Origin: Anaerolineaceae bacterium
GTDB taxonomy: Bacteria > Chloroflexota > Anaerolineae > Aggregatilineales > Phototrophicaceae
Length of the DNA stretch: 64,000 nt
Assembly (NCBI GenBank): GCA_026708325.1
Contig: JAPOVC010000010.1
Span: forward strand, 1-64,000
Direction: 5' to 3'
The translations under genes and the position numbers were made by a program. The notes beneath the pieces were generated by a model. That model saw nothing but the letters and a program-made list of their open reading frames with translations. It made no database searches and was not told where the DNA came from. This document shows, piece after piece, positions 1-8,288 of the stretch (position 1 is its first letter; each line of letters opens with the position of its first letter).

Positions 1-568
1 AAGCCGAGCCGATCGCGCCGCCATCCCCTGCCATATTGCCGCTGAATTCGCTGTCGACCACATTGATTTCGCTGGCCCAGCTATCCAGTACGCCGCCGTA
101 GGCTTCGGCCACATTATTCGTGAATCGGCTGTTCACCAGGTCCAGCCGGCTGCCGCGGTTGACCAAAATGGCGCCGCCGCTCTTGCTCCGGCCGGTCACG
201 CCATCGACGAAGGTGAAGCTGACCTCATTGTGAGCCAGCCCGTCCGTCAGATGGACATTCTGCAGGGTGAGCGCGCCGCCCATATCGACATAAAGGATGC
301 GGAACTGCCCGGCGCCGCTAATGCTAAAACCCGCGCCATCAATGGTGAGTTCAGACAGGACGCGCGGCAATTCGCCTTCCAGGGTGATGTCGGCGCTGAG
401 CGTGATGGTGTCGGCGCCTTCGCCGGCCGGGCATTCGCCGCGTACTTCATCGGCGTTGGCGGCTCTGATGGCGTCTGATAGCGTGCAGGTTTCATCGAGC
501 GTGTAGTCGGTCGCCAGTGCTGGCACGGTGCATAGGAGCAAGACAAGGGCAATTAAGATGTATCGCAT
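1..568 (-). CDS. Secreted CSLREA-domain / right-handed beta-helix protein (3' part outside the window)
   Basis: The reading frame opens at ATG 568 and runs off the left edge without a stop. It starts with a clear signal peptide (MRYILIALVLLLCTVPALA). This is followed by CTLSDAIRAANADEVRGEC, which matches the CSLREA motif found at the start of many secreted beta-helix proteins. Downstream are short turns typical of parallel beta-helices, such as LTIDGAG, LTLQNVHLTDG and SRFTNNVAEAYGG. A surface or extracellular role is likely; no catalytic motif is visible in the 189 residues seen. Short open frames in the other readings here are shadows. Confidence 0.75.
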   Translation of the reverse strand, partial: MRYILIALVLLLCTVPALATDYTLDETCTLSDAIRAANADEVRGECPAGEGADTITLSADITLEGELPRVLSELTIDGAGFSISGAGQFRILYVDMGGALTLQNVHLTDGLAHNEVSFTFVDGVTGRSKSGGAILVNRGSRLDLVNSRFTNNVAEAYGGVLDSWASEINVVDSEFSGNMAGDGGAIGSA

Positions 569-854
569 GGTTAAATCTCCTGAACTATGACTATGTATTC
601 ATTGTAGCGCGTTATCGCCAGTCAGGTAGAGAATCGCAGTCGTTTGAAACAGAATTGACGCGAAAACCAGTTCATGCCAGTTATCCTGGCAAGGCAGAAT
701 GATTGGAGTCACGTCATGTATTCCGGGACAAGACATCAGGGATGCGGAACTGGAGCGACTGGAGGAAGGGCGACAGAGTTTATCCCGCGAATGGCGAAGT
801 GAGCAGGGCAAGCCGGGGTATACGGGGTCAGCGAAGCGGCAGCGCGAGTAGGCC

Positions 855-1010
855 GCCCTCACCCTAAATCCCTCTCCCTCAGGGAGAGGGACTTGAATTA
901 ATTGATGTGACAAATGTGATGGTGAACCTGAAATCCAGGATTCTTGGGTATCAGGTTGCCTGCGATTTCTCCCCCTCTCCCTGAGGGAGAGGGGGCCGGG
1001 GGGTGAGGGC
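855..1010. repeat. MITE-like paired palindromic repeat, copy 1
   Basis: The element is bounded by a perfect 10-bp inverted repeat, GCCCTCACCC at the left and GGGTGAGGGC at the right. Just inside each end lies a 17-bp palindrome of the form CTCTCCCTCAGGGAGAG. The centre is unique and AT-richer. It fills most of the 445-bp gap between the CSLREA gene and the restriction enzyme. No target-site duplication is obvious. Two more copies occur at 4163-4364 and 6962-7113, and none elsewhere in the window. The rest of the gap (569-854) shows no convincing gene. Confidence 0.7.
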
Positions 1011-1013
1011 GCC

Positions 1014-4000
1014 CTACCCCTTCAGCAACGCCAACCCCGCCAGGCCGTCCACAATCTTCACCGTCTCCACGCTGACCGTGATGACCCGCCCCACCAGGTC
1101 CACGATGTAACGCTCATCTCCCCAGGCGTTGGGGTCGCTGACGATGCCCGAGCGCTTGTCCGTCTTGACCCGGTACTGGTCGATGACCCACTCCAGCGCC
1201 GAGCGCGTGCCAAGACGATAGCGAAAGGCCTCCGCCGGGATGCCGCGCAGGGTCAGCGTGTCGTTGTATTCCAGCGAGTCGAAGATCTTGAAATCACCGT
1301 CGTCAGACTGGACTTTCTTGAGGGGCCGCATCTTCTCGACGCGGTAGTCGAGCGGCCGCCCTTCGTCGACCTCCCACTCCAGGTCCCAGACGCGCTCGCG
1401 CTCATAGTTGAGGTGCAGACGCGCCAGCTCGCGGCCGGCGTCGCGGAAGGCATGGAAGTCCGGCGCCAGCGGGATGCGCGGCAACTCGCGGCGCAGCGAG
1501 TCCGCGTGGCGCTCGCGGTAGCCGGGGTGATGCAGCAGGCCGTAGACGTAGTGAAAGATGTCGAGCTTCTCGATGCCCGGGTCGCCGTAGTGGTCGCGGA
1601 AGGTGGCCAGCGCCCAGTCGATGACGTTCTCGCGCCGGTTCGTCCCGTCCGCGTCGTAGGTATAGAGGGGGAAGCATTGTGTATTGCCCATAAATCCAAA
1701 GTCAGGAAAGCAATTGACAATGAGGGAATAGAAACTGCTGGTATTTCCTGCACCTGGAAAACATATCACTTGACTCTCTTGCTCGGTCTCTAAAGAAGGA
1801 AATATGCGAGGAAACTGACCAGGCACATCAATTAACACCTTTTCAAAATACAGATGCTTTTTGGCAAACGGACGATAAAAGGCTTTTCTGAAGAGGCGTG
1901 GATCGAATGTAGCGTAATGTCCCCGACGCAGCTTTAACTTTAAGTCTCGACTCCACTTAACACGATCATATTTGACAAACCCGTCCACATTTTCTGGTCT
2001 ATTGTGTCTTGCATACCGATCAACTTCGGAATTGTATTCTTCAACGAAATCTTCAATCCTTGATTTCAATTGGTGAAAATCAAAGCCGTATACGATTGCT
2101 CCTCGTGCGGTGTTAACTCCGCTCGCAAAGTTTCCGAACAATGTCCCAGCAATCGGTTCCCCTTTTCCTCTTGCTGCTTTTGCTTCCCTTGAGCCGATTG
2201 GCCAAAAATCTTCAAATTCGCCTTCATTTTCTGCAAGTAACCAATCGCTTTTGGAATTGGGCTGCAACTCATTCCATTCAATTGATTGCAGGGCACCTTC
2301 ATGAAGTGCTGTGTTTTCGGCAAGATAAGCTAGTTTCTCCTCCCTCCGCATCTGCTCAGGCACTCGATGATAAAAGAGATTATTGCCTGAATCTGTATTC
2401 TTTCTAACCGCTAAAGTGATTCCCACACCTACTTGAATCCCGAACACATTGTGTGAAGTGCCACTAATTCTTGGGTTCCGGCGAACGTTGCCATGCAGGT
2501 CCAAATGAAAAACGCTTGTGAAGTCTTGCATTAGATGTTTTCGCAAACCATCCAATGCCCGACCGTCGACAAAACTGTTGTTGCTAATGTAGCAAACCAA
2601 CCCATCACAGTTTTCCAAGCGATCACTTGCCCAACGAAAGAATTTCACATACGAATCGTACAGTTTCGTTTTCAAGGTCGCTTGTGAGTCAGCCGCATAC
2701 GTCTCCCTTACCCGCCCATCCACAACCTCATACTTCCGGTTCTTGTTGTTGTCGTTCTCATTCAACTGACCCACGTTATACGGCGGGTTGCCGATCACCA
2801 CGTTGATCTTCGCCGCCTTCTGCCGCTCCACGCGGGCGCTGTTCTTCTGGCTGAACTCCTGGAACATCTCCGGCATGTCGCCCTCGGCCAGGTCCAGCGT
2901 GTCCACGAAGCACAGGCCCTCGAAAGGCTCGTAGCGCCCGCTGCGCTGGTGGTATTCGTGCTCGATGTTCAGGCTGGCGATGTAGTAGGGCATCAGCATC
3001 ACTTCGTTGGCGAAGAGCCGCTCGCGGTAGAAGCTGTCCAGCTGGCGCGGGTTCTCGCGCGCCACGCGGCGCAGCAGCTGCACCACGAAGTTGCCCGTGC
3101 CCGTGCAGGGGTCGATGACGCAGACGCCCTCGTCGCCCAGTTTCTTTCCGAACTCGCGCTGCAGCAGCTCGTCGGTGGCCGCCACCATGAACTCGACCAC
3201 CTCCTGCGGCGTGTAGACGATGCCGTGCGTGTCGGCCACCTTCACGCTGAAGCCCTGGAAGAAGCGTTCGTAGACCGTGTTGATGAAGCGTTGCTTGTCG
3301 CTGAAGTCGGCGAGGCGGTCGGCGGCCTTCTCGATGGCCGTGTAGAAGCGGTCCAGCGAGCCGAGGAACTCGCGCCGGTTGAAGTGCTGCCCGGTCAGCG
3401 CGTCGATGACCTTCTCCACCTCGGCGGCGATGACGTTGCGCCGCACGAAGTTCTCCTGGTCGAAAACACGACGGATCAGGCGCTCGGTCAGCAGATGCTG
3501 GATCAGCATCTCCTCGACGGCCTCGCGGCTGATGTTGGGGTTCAGCGCCTCGCGGCAGAGCGTCATGAAGGCGGCGAAAGCGTCCTGGTAGGCCCTGTTC
3601 TGGACGCGCGCGATGGCGATGCGGTCCTGCAGGCCCTGCGCCAGTTGCGGCACCTCGTCGGAGAAGCGCCCGACCGCCTCCTCGAAGCTGCTGAAGTCCG
3701 GCGTTTCGTGGCGGTAGAAGCGGGTCAGCAGTTCCGCCAGGCCCTTGCGGTCGTTGCAGTCGGCCGTGAGGATGCGTCGTTCGTTCTGAAAGAGGACCGC
3801 GCTCTGCGTGTCCTCGAAGATGATGTTGCTGAAGGGATAGCCGCGCTCACGCTTGTTGCGGATCTCGACCTCAAGGTCGTCGCGGCCGTCCTTGGCCTCC
3901 CAGTAACCGTGCGGCAGTTGCCAGCTGTCGCGCAGGGTGCCGTCCGGCCGCACCCGCCCGCCACTGACCGGCAACTCCTCGATCAGCGTCCAGTCGCACT

Positions 4001-4145
4001 TGCGCCCGGTCTCCTTCAGCAGCGTGCCGAAGGCGCGACGCAGGCCGCCCTCGTGCTCGACCTGCTGCTCGCGCAGACGGCCCAGGGTCTCCTGGTAGCG
4101 CCGGATGGCGGCGTCGCTCGCCTTGATGGTTACGTCACAGGGCAT
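1014..4145 (-). CDS. Type IIG-like restriction enzyme / adenine-specific DNA methyltransferase
   Basis: A 1043-residue single-chain restriction-modification enzyme. The N-terminus has a PD-(D/E)xK-like nuclease site (D68, then E83-A-K85 in GYWEAKD). A helical connector follows, then a gamma-class N6-adenine methyltransferase with motif I DPCTGTGNF near residue 345 and motif IV NPPY near 453. The remaining ~450 residues contain the presumed target-recognition region. Domain order resembles MmeI/type IIG or the methylase half of type ISP enzymes, without a helicase. The start is supported by AAGGAG 5-6 nt upstream. No separate S, M or R gene lies nearby. Bases ~1670-2760 (residues ~460-825) are visibly AT-richer than both flanks. 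MITE-like repeats lie on either side of the gene. Confidence 0.88.
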   Translation of the reverse strand: MPCDVTIKASDAAIRRYQETLGRLREQQVEHEGGLRRAFGTLLKETGRKCDWTLIEELPVSGGRVRPDGTLRDSWQLPHGYWEAKDGRDDLEVEIRNKRERGYPFSNIIFEDTQSAVLFQNERRILTADCNDRKGLAELLTRFYRHETPDFSSFEEAVGRFSDEVPQLAQGLQDRIAIARVQNRAYQDAFAAFMTLCREALNPNISREAVEEMLIQHLLTERLIRRVFDQENFVRRNVIAAEVEKVIDALTGQHFNRREFLGSLDRFYTAIEKAADRLADFSDKQRFINTVYERFFQGFSVKVADTHGIVYTPQEVVEFMVAATDELLQREFGKKLGDEGVCVIDPCTGTGNFVVQLLRRVARENPRQLDSFYRERLFANEVMLMPYYIASLNIEHEYHQRSGRYEPFEGLCFVDTLDLAEGDMPEMFQEFSQKNSARVERQKAAKINVVIGNPPYNVGQLNENDNNKNRKYEVVDGRVRETYAADSQATLKTKLYDSYVKFFRWASDRLENCDGLVCYISNNSFVDGRALDGLRKHLMQDFTSVFHLDLHGNVRRNPRISGTSHNVFGIQVGVGITLAVRKNTDSGNNLFYHRVPEQMRREEKLAYLAENTALHEGALQSIEWNELQPNSKSDWLLAENEGEFEDFWPIGSREAKAARGKGEPIAGTLFGNFASGVNTARGAIVYGFDFHQLKSRIEDFVEEYNSEVDRYARHNRPENVDGFVKYDRVKWSRDLKLKLRRGHYATFDPRLFRKAFYRPFAKKHLYFEKVLIDVPGQFPRIFPSLETEQESQVICFPGAGNTSSFYSLIVNCFPDFGFMGNTQCFPLYTYDADGTNRRENVIDWALATFRDHYGDPGIEKLDIFHYVYGLLHHPGYRERHADSLRRELPRIPLAPDFHAFRDAGRELARLHLNYERERVWDLEWEVDEGRPLDYRVEKMRPLKKVQSDDGDFKIFDSLEYNDTLTLRGIPAEAFRYRLGTRSALEWVIDQYRVKTDKRSGIVSDPNAWGDERYIVDLVGRVITVSVETVKIVDGLAGLALLKG

Positions 4146-4162
4146 CGAGTCTCCTTGAGGGC

Positions 4163-4364
4163 GCCCTCACCCTAAATCCATTCCCGCTGAGTCGCGGGAG
4201 CCCTTCCCTCAGGGAGAGGGACTTTAACATACTATTGCGGCCGCGTTATCCTTCTCACCCCAAATCAGTTCAATTGCCCGACCATTTGAACTATCGTTCT
4301 CCCCCTCTCCCTGAGAAGGGCTCCCGCGACTTAGCGGGAAAAGGGGGCCGGGGGGGGTGAGGGC
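4163..4364. repeat. MITE-like paired palindromic repeat, copy 2
   Basis: Same family as 855-1010, with the same 10-bp ends GCCCTCACCC and GGGTGAGGGC. Both arms carry an extra internal palindrome (GGGCTCCCGCGAC and its complement), making this copy longer. It lies immediately upstream of the restriction enzyme start, so that gene has a copy at each end. Transcripts across it could fold into long hairpins. Confidence 0.7.
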
Positions 4365-4378
4365 CGACGACAAACACA

Positions 4379-4403
4379 CAGGGCGCCCCTGCGAGACGCC
4401 CTG
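4379..4403 (-). terminator. Probable intrinsic terminator of the 4447-5205 gene
   Basis: A 7-bp GC-rich stem, CAGGGCG pairing with CGCCCTG around an 11-nt loop, lies 44 bp past the stop of the minus-strand gene. On the transcribed strand it is followed by a T-rich stretch (TGTGTGTTTGTCG). A near-copy lies after the ammonium transporter gene at 5499-5558. Confidence 0.5.
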
Positions 4404-4446
4404 CTGAAAGTGGGACTCACGGCGGCGTTACAGCGCCGGCCGCGGC

Positions 4447-5205
4447 TCAGGTCTGGCTGCCGTCGCGTGGCGCCAGTATCAACGAGACGATGGCGGAGAG
4501 AAGCGCCAGAACAAGCGACAGGGCCAGGCCGGCGCCCAGAAACAGGAATTGATCGGTACTCCGGGAGCCAAGTTCACGAATGGCCAGGTCGACCAAACTT
4601 TGAAACTCCACCAACGGTGTCATGATTCGTACCTTGGCCTTGTGATACTCCGGACCATGCAGCCGCTGTATCGCCGCCAGCACGTCTCCTTCGAGGGCGC
4701 TGTAGTCCCCGCCGCCGGCGACATACGCTTCCACCACGTCCATGGCTTCATTTTCCAGTTCCACCAGGGCGTTGGACTGGGTTTCCGCTGCAAGCAAGAG
4801 AGTCATTTCATCGTCCCGGACGCCATAACGGGAAGCCAGTTCCCGGATGGTGTACGTTGTTCCGGAATCGGGCAAAGGCTCGCCAGTGGCCAGCACGAGG
4901 TCCCAGTAGGGTCTGTTGAAATAACCAAGCGGATACGACACTTCACCGTTGCGTATGGCCAGGATCTCGTCGAAATACTCCCGGTAGCGTTGCTCGCCGG
5001 TGACGACGTGCAGTCGGGCCATGCTGGTGAGGTCCTCGGAAGTCTGGCGCAGGAAGTTGGCCAGATAGGTGACATCGTATTCCCGCGGGCCTTCCGTGAA
5101 CACGTTGCCAAGTACAATGCCGATCAACAGCACGAAGATACCGGCGCTCACAGTGAAAACCACCGAAGCCCCTGCCGCCTGCTTGTGAGACAATCTGGAC
5201 AACAT
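4447..5205 (-). CDS. Two-TM membrane protein with a stand-alone sensor domain
   Basis: 252 residues. A TM helix at ~14-36 (VVFTVSAGIFVLLIGIVLGN) is followed by an extracytoplasmic region with LRQTSEDLTSMARL, YREYFDEILAIRNGE and YWDLVLATGEPLP. A second TM lies at ~220-245, followed by a very short tail. In my recollection this ectodomain normally forms the input of histidine kinases, cyclases or chemoreceptors. Here no HAMP, kinase or methyl-accepting domain follows. The gene at 8289-9776 carries two copies of the same domain. GGAGG lies 8 nt upstream of the start. Ligand and partner are unknown. Confidence 0.75.
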   Translation of the reverse strand: MLSRLSHKQAAGASVVFTVSAGIFVLLIGIVLGNVFTEGPREYDVTYLANFLRQTSEDLTSMARLHVVTGEQRYREYFDEILAIRNGEVSYPLGYFNRPYWDLVLATGEPLPDSGTTYTIRELASRYGVRDDEMTLLLAAETQSNALVELENEAMDVVEAYVAGGGDYSALEGDVLAAIQRLHGPEYHKAKVRIMTPLVEFQSLVDLAIRELGSRSTDQFLFLGAGLALSLVLALLSAIVSLILAPRDGSQT

Positions 5206-5498
5206 GCTACCGCCTCCACAATCAAGCTTAACTTTACGCCATCATAGCATTATGTCGGTCACCGTCCCAGGGCACAGGTTATACGCATCTGACGGTCCGC
5301 ATTCTACAGCGGCCAGACGCAGCGCGCGTCCGACCATCGCTGCCAATCCGCCCGGCGTGTCAGCCAGTCTCCCTCTCCGCTGCTGCACAGCAGGACGAGA
5401 AATTGGCCGGTTAACGCCATGCGCGCATCAAATCTGAAATACACCCCGTGGCACGCAGCGGGCGCCTGTTTCGGCTACAGCTGGAATTCGATAACGTA

Positions 5499-5558
5499 CA
5501 GGGCGCCCCTGCGGGATGCTTCGAGCTTGCGCTCTCGCTACCCCTGCGAGACGCCCTG
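5499..5558 (-). terminator. Probable terminator of the ammonium transporter gene
   Basis: CAGGGCG at 5499-5505 pairs with CGCCCTG at 5552-5558, the same stem as at 4379-4403. Here the loop is enlarged by about 35 bp with a partial duplication of CCCCTGCG. It sits 25 bp past the amt stop codon on the minus strand. The rest of the 377-bp gap (5206-5582) holds no recognisable gene. Confidence 0.4.
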
Positions 5559-5582
5559 CTATCAGCGTAACTTCTCGCCGCT

Positions 5583-6800
5583 CTACTGGAACAGGTAGGC
5601 CGCCTCGCCGTGTTCGGACACGTCCAGGCCCAGGGCCTCTTCCTCCGGCGTCGTGCGCAGACCGATGGCCGCCTCAATGATTTTGGACACGATCCAGGTG
5701 GCGACGAAGGCGAAAATCCACATGGCCGCCGTCCCCACGACCTGCGCGAGGAAGAAATCGCCGTTGCCCGTGAACAGGCCGCCGTTGGCCAGCGTGGTCG
5801 AGGCGAATAGGCCCAGCGCCAGGCTGCCCCAGGTGCCCGACATGCCGTGGATCGCCCAGACGTCCAGCGCGTCGTCCACCATGGCCTTGATGCGGCTCAC
5901 GGCGGCGATGTAGGACACGACCGACGCGCCGATGCCGATGATCAGGGCCGCCAGCGGCTCGACGAAACCGGCGGCGGGCGTTATCGCCACCAGGCCGGCG
6001 ACGGCGCCCGAGGCCGCGCCCAGCACGCTGGGCTTGTGCGTCAGATGCCAGGAGAGCAGCAGCCAGGCCAGGGCCCCGGCCGCCGCGGCAATGTTGGTGT
6101 TGACCAGCGCGATCACGGCGATGCCGTCCGCCGCCAGCGCGCTGCCGCCATTGAAACCGAACCAGCCGAACCACAGCAGGCCGGTCCCCAGCAGCACCAG
6201 CATCAGGCTGTGCGGCTGCTGGACGGATTCGCCCGCGGCGGTCTCGCGGCGGCCGAGGATGTGCGCGGCCGCCAGCGCCGCCACGCCGGAGGAGATGTGC
6301 ACCGCGAAGCCGCCGGCGAAATCCAGCGCACCTAGACCGTGCAGCCAGCCGTCACCCCAGACCCAGTGCGCGATCGGGCAGTAGACGAAGGTCACCCAGA
6401 TGACGACGAAGGCGGCGAAGGCGCGGAACTTGACGCGCTCGGCCAGCGCCCCCGCCAGCAGCGCCGGCGTGATGACGGCGAACATGCCCTGGAAGAGCAT
6501 GAAGAGCAGTTCGGGGATCTCCTGGCCGGGTCGCGGCTCCAGCCCCACGCCGTTCAGCGCGAGGTGGTCGAGGTTGCCGATGATACCGTTGACGCTGGGT
6601 CCGAAGGCCAGCGAGTAGCCCCAGAGCATCCATACGACCAGCACGATCGCCAGGCAGGCGAAACTGTGCATGGCCGTCGCCAGGGCGTTTTTGCCGCGTA
6701 CCAGACCGCTGTAGAACAGGCTAAGGCCCGGCAGCATGACCATGACCAGGGCGGCGGAGACCATCACCCAGGCCACACTTGACATGTTCAGCGCTTCCAT
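5583..6800 (-). CDS. amt: Ammonium transporter (Amt/Mep/Rh family)
   Basis: A 405-residue polytopic membrane protein with about 11 TM helices, the usual length for Amt channels. Family motifs include SLFYSGLVRGKN near the N-terminus, DFAGGFAVHISSGVAAL (the first conserved pore His) and DVWAIHGMSGTWGSLA (the second pore His). It conducts ammonium/ammonia across the cytoplasmic membrane. No glnK/glnB partner is adjacent, whereas amt-glnK pairs are common, so PII regulation must come from elsewhere. GGAG lies 9 nt upstream of ATG 6800. A TACAAT -10-like box lies just upstream on the same strand (TTCGGCTCC follows it). Confidence 0.95.
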   Translation of the reverse strand: MEALNMSSVAWVMVSAALVMVMLPGLSLFYSGLVRGKNALATAMHSFACLAIVLVVWMLWGYSLAFGPSVNGIIGNLDHLALNGVGLEPRPGQEIPELLFMLFQGMFAVITPALLAGALAERVKFRAFAAFVVIWVTFVYCPIAHWVWGDGWLHGLGALDFAGGFAVHISSGVAALAAAHILGRRETAAGESVQQPHSLMLVLLGTGLLWFGWFGFNGGSALAADGIAVIALVNTNIAAAAGALAWLLLSWHLTHKPSVLGAASGAVAGLVAITPAAGFVEPLAALIIGIGASVVSYIAAVSRIKAMVDDALDVWAIHGMSGTWGSLALGLFASTTLANGGLFTGNGDFFLAQVVGTAAMWIFAFVATWIVSKIIEAAIGLRTTPEEEALGLDVSEHGEAAYLFQ

Positions 6801-6889
6801 ATGTCACGCTCCACTTCATGTTTATTGGCAGGAGCCGAATTGTATTCTAACGAATCGGGGAGGTCCGGGCGAAATCATGCCGTTAACGC

Positions 6890-7195
6890 GCCCTCACCCT
6901 GAATCCCTAGCCCGCCCGGTCGCGGGAGCCCCTTCTCAGGCGTGAAGTTCTGACTGATTGGCCCTCACCCCCGGCCCCTCTCCCTCAGGGAGAGGGGGGA
7001 GAACGATTTTTCAATTGATTTGGTCACCGCATTTGGTTGGACTGAAAACAAACGTGGTCGTGTTGTTTTGTTAAAGTCCCTCTCCCTGAGGGAGAGGGAT
7101 TTAGGGTGAGGGCCCCAGCGACAGGCTCCCGTCCCCCTGGACGGGAAAGGGGGCCGGGGGAGGGCTCCCGCGACTGAGCGGGAAAAGGGCAGCCC
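6890..7195. repeat. MITE-like repeat copy 3 (core 6962-7113) with partial flanking arms
   Basis: The core 6962-7113 has the same GCCCTCACCC / GGGTGAGGGC ends and internal 17-bp palindromes as the other two copies. Partial arms lie outside it: 6890-6948 (GCCCTCACCC with the GTCGCGGGAGCCC motif) and ~7125-7195 (GGGCTCCCGCGAC and GCGGGAAAAGGGC). This looks like a nested or composite insertion. It fills the whole 396-bp gap between amt and the acetamidase gene. Confidence 0.65.
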
Positions 7196-7196
7196 C

Positions 7197-8132
7197 CTAC
7201 CAATACGTCCCGGGCGGCAGCAAGGCGTGTACGCCGCGCGTATGATTGACGATCTGCGTGACGCGCAGGTCGACCGTCAGGCTGGCCAGCGCAAGGGCCT
7301 CGTTGCGCCGGATATCGAGACGCGCCGCCAGCAGGGTCACCATGGCGTCCAGCGCCATGTTGGCCGCCTGCTGCAGGTCGCGGTGAAAGCCGAGCGTCAG
7401 GGTGCCCGCGGGCGTCTCGGCCCAGGGCGTACTGATCGGCAAGTCCTCGTGCAGCGTGAAGCGCAGCAGCGCCCGCTCCATGCCGCACTCGATGGCCGTG
7501 CTGGAGACCTCGCCGTCGCCCTGGCAGGCGTGGCCGTCGCCGGTGGAGAAGAGGCCGCCTTCAACCGCCACCGGCAGGTAGAGCGTACTGCCGACCACCA
7601 GTTCGCGGCAGTCGATGTTGCCGCCGTTGATGCGCGGCGGGCGGGTGCTGTGTATGCCGGGCTCGGCCGAAGGCATGCCCATCACGCCGGGGAAGGGGCG
7701 CATCGGCACGCTGATGCCGCTCTGGTTGCGCGCGACGAGGCGCGTCATGTCCAGCTGCCACAGGTTCCAGTGCATCTCGCCCAGGTCGCCCAGGGGCTGA
7801 CCGTCCTCTTCCAGCCAGTCGCCGCCACCGCCGTTCCAGCCCCAGTCGGCGGTCACGATTTCCTCAATGGCGATGCCCAGCATCATGCCGGGCCGCGCGC
7901 CGCGCACATGGACCGGGCCGGTCAGGGCATGGCCGTTGTCCAGTTTGGGGTCCCATGGCTCAAACTGGACCCGGGGGCGTCCCGGCGCGTCGGGCATTTC
8001 GACGCTCCAGGCGGCGTCGAGCGCAGCGAAGTCGACCGCGTCGCCGGGGTCGATGGTCAGCACGGGCGCCAGGTCCTTCGACCAGTGACCGTGCAGGTTC
8101 TGGCGATTGATTTCAAGCCGGTGCAGGGTCAT
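7197..8132 (-). CDS. Acetamidase/formamidase family protein
   Basis: 311 residues of the FmdA/AmdA amidohydrolase family, which releases ammonia from short amides such as formamide or acetamide. Family features include LTGPVHVRGARPGMMLGI, GGNIDCRELVVGSTLYLPV and GGLFSTGDGHACQGDGEVS (the conserved glycine- and His-rich metal-site region). An earlier in-frame ATG at 8174 exists. ATG 8132 is preferred because GGGAG lies just upstream and homologous N-termini begin near MTLHRLEIN. The nearby ammonium transporter fits a nitrogen-scavenging theme, though the two are separated by repeats and are not an obvious operon. Exact substrate cannot be told. Confidence 0.85.
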   Translation of the reverse strand: MTLHRLEINRQNLHGHWSKDLAPVLTIDPGDAVDFAALDAAWSVEMPDAPGRPRVQFEPWDPKLDNGHALTGPVHVRGARPGMMLGIAIEEIVTADWGWNGGGGDWLEEDGQPLGDLGEMHWNLWQLDMTRLVARNQSGISVPMRPFPGVMGMPSAEPGIHSTRPPRINGGNIDCRELVVGSTLYLPVAVEGGLFSTGDGHACQGDGEVSSTAIECGMERALLRFTLHEDLPISTPWAETPAGTLTLGFHRDLQQAANMALDAMVTLLAARLDIRRNEALALASLTVDLRVTQIVNHTRGVHALLPPGTYW

Positions 8133-8288
8133 GAGGGCTCCCCTTCCAGGTCCGGTGGATACACGCGCAGACACTCCTGTTCGCAGCGATTGACAGGTGC
8201 CGATGCCCGCCTCCCTGCGCCCTGTCGTAAAATAGCCAGGACTGCCTCCGCTGCCAACTGCGCCGGCCGGGCCGGCCCTGTCGACGCT

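Noticed and set aside
699-851. 50-codon frame between the CSLREA gene and the first repeat
   Set aside because: No ribosome-binding site, no recognisable motif, and it ends at the repeat border; coding status cannot be supported.
2949-4175. 408-codon plus-strand frame opposite the restriction enzyme
   Set aside because: Composition is Val/Leu/Ala/His-repetitive with no motifs, and it is antisense to nuclease and methylase motifs.
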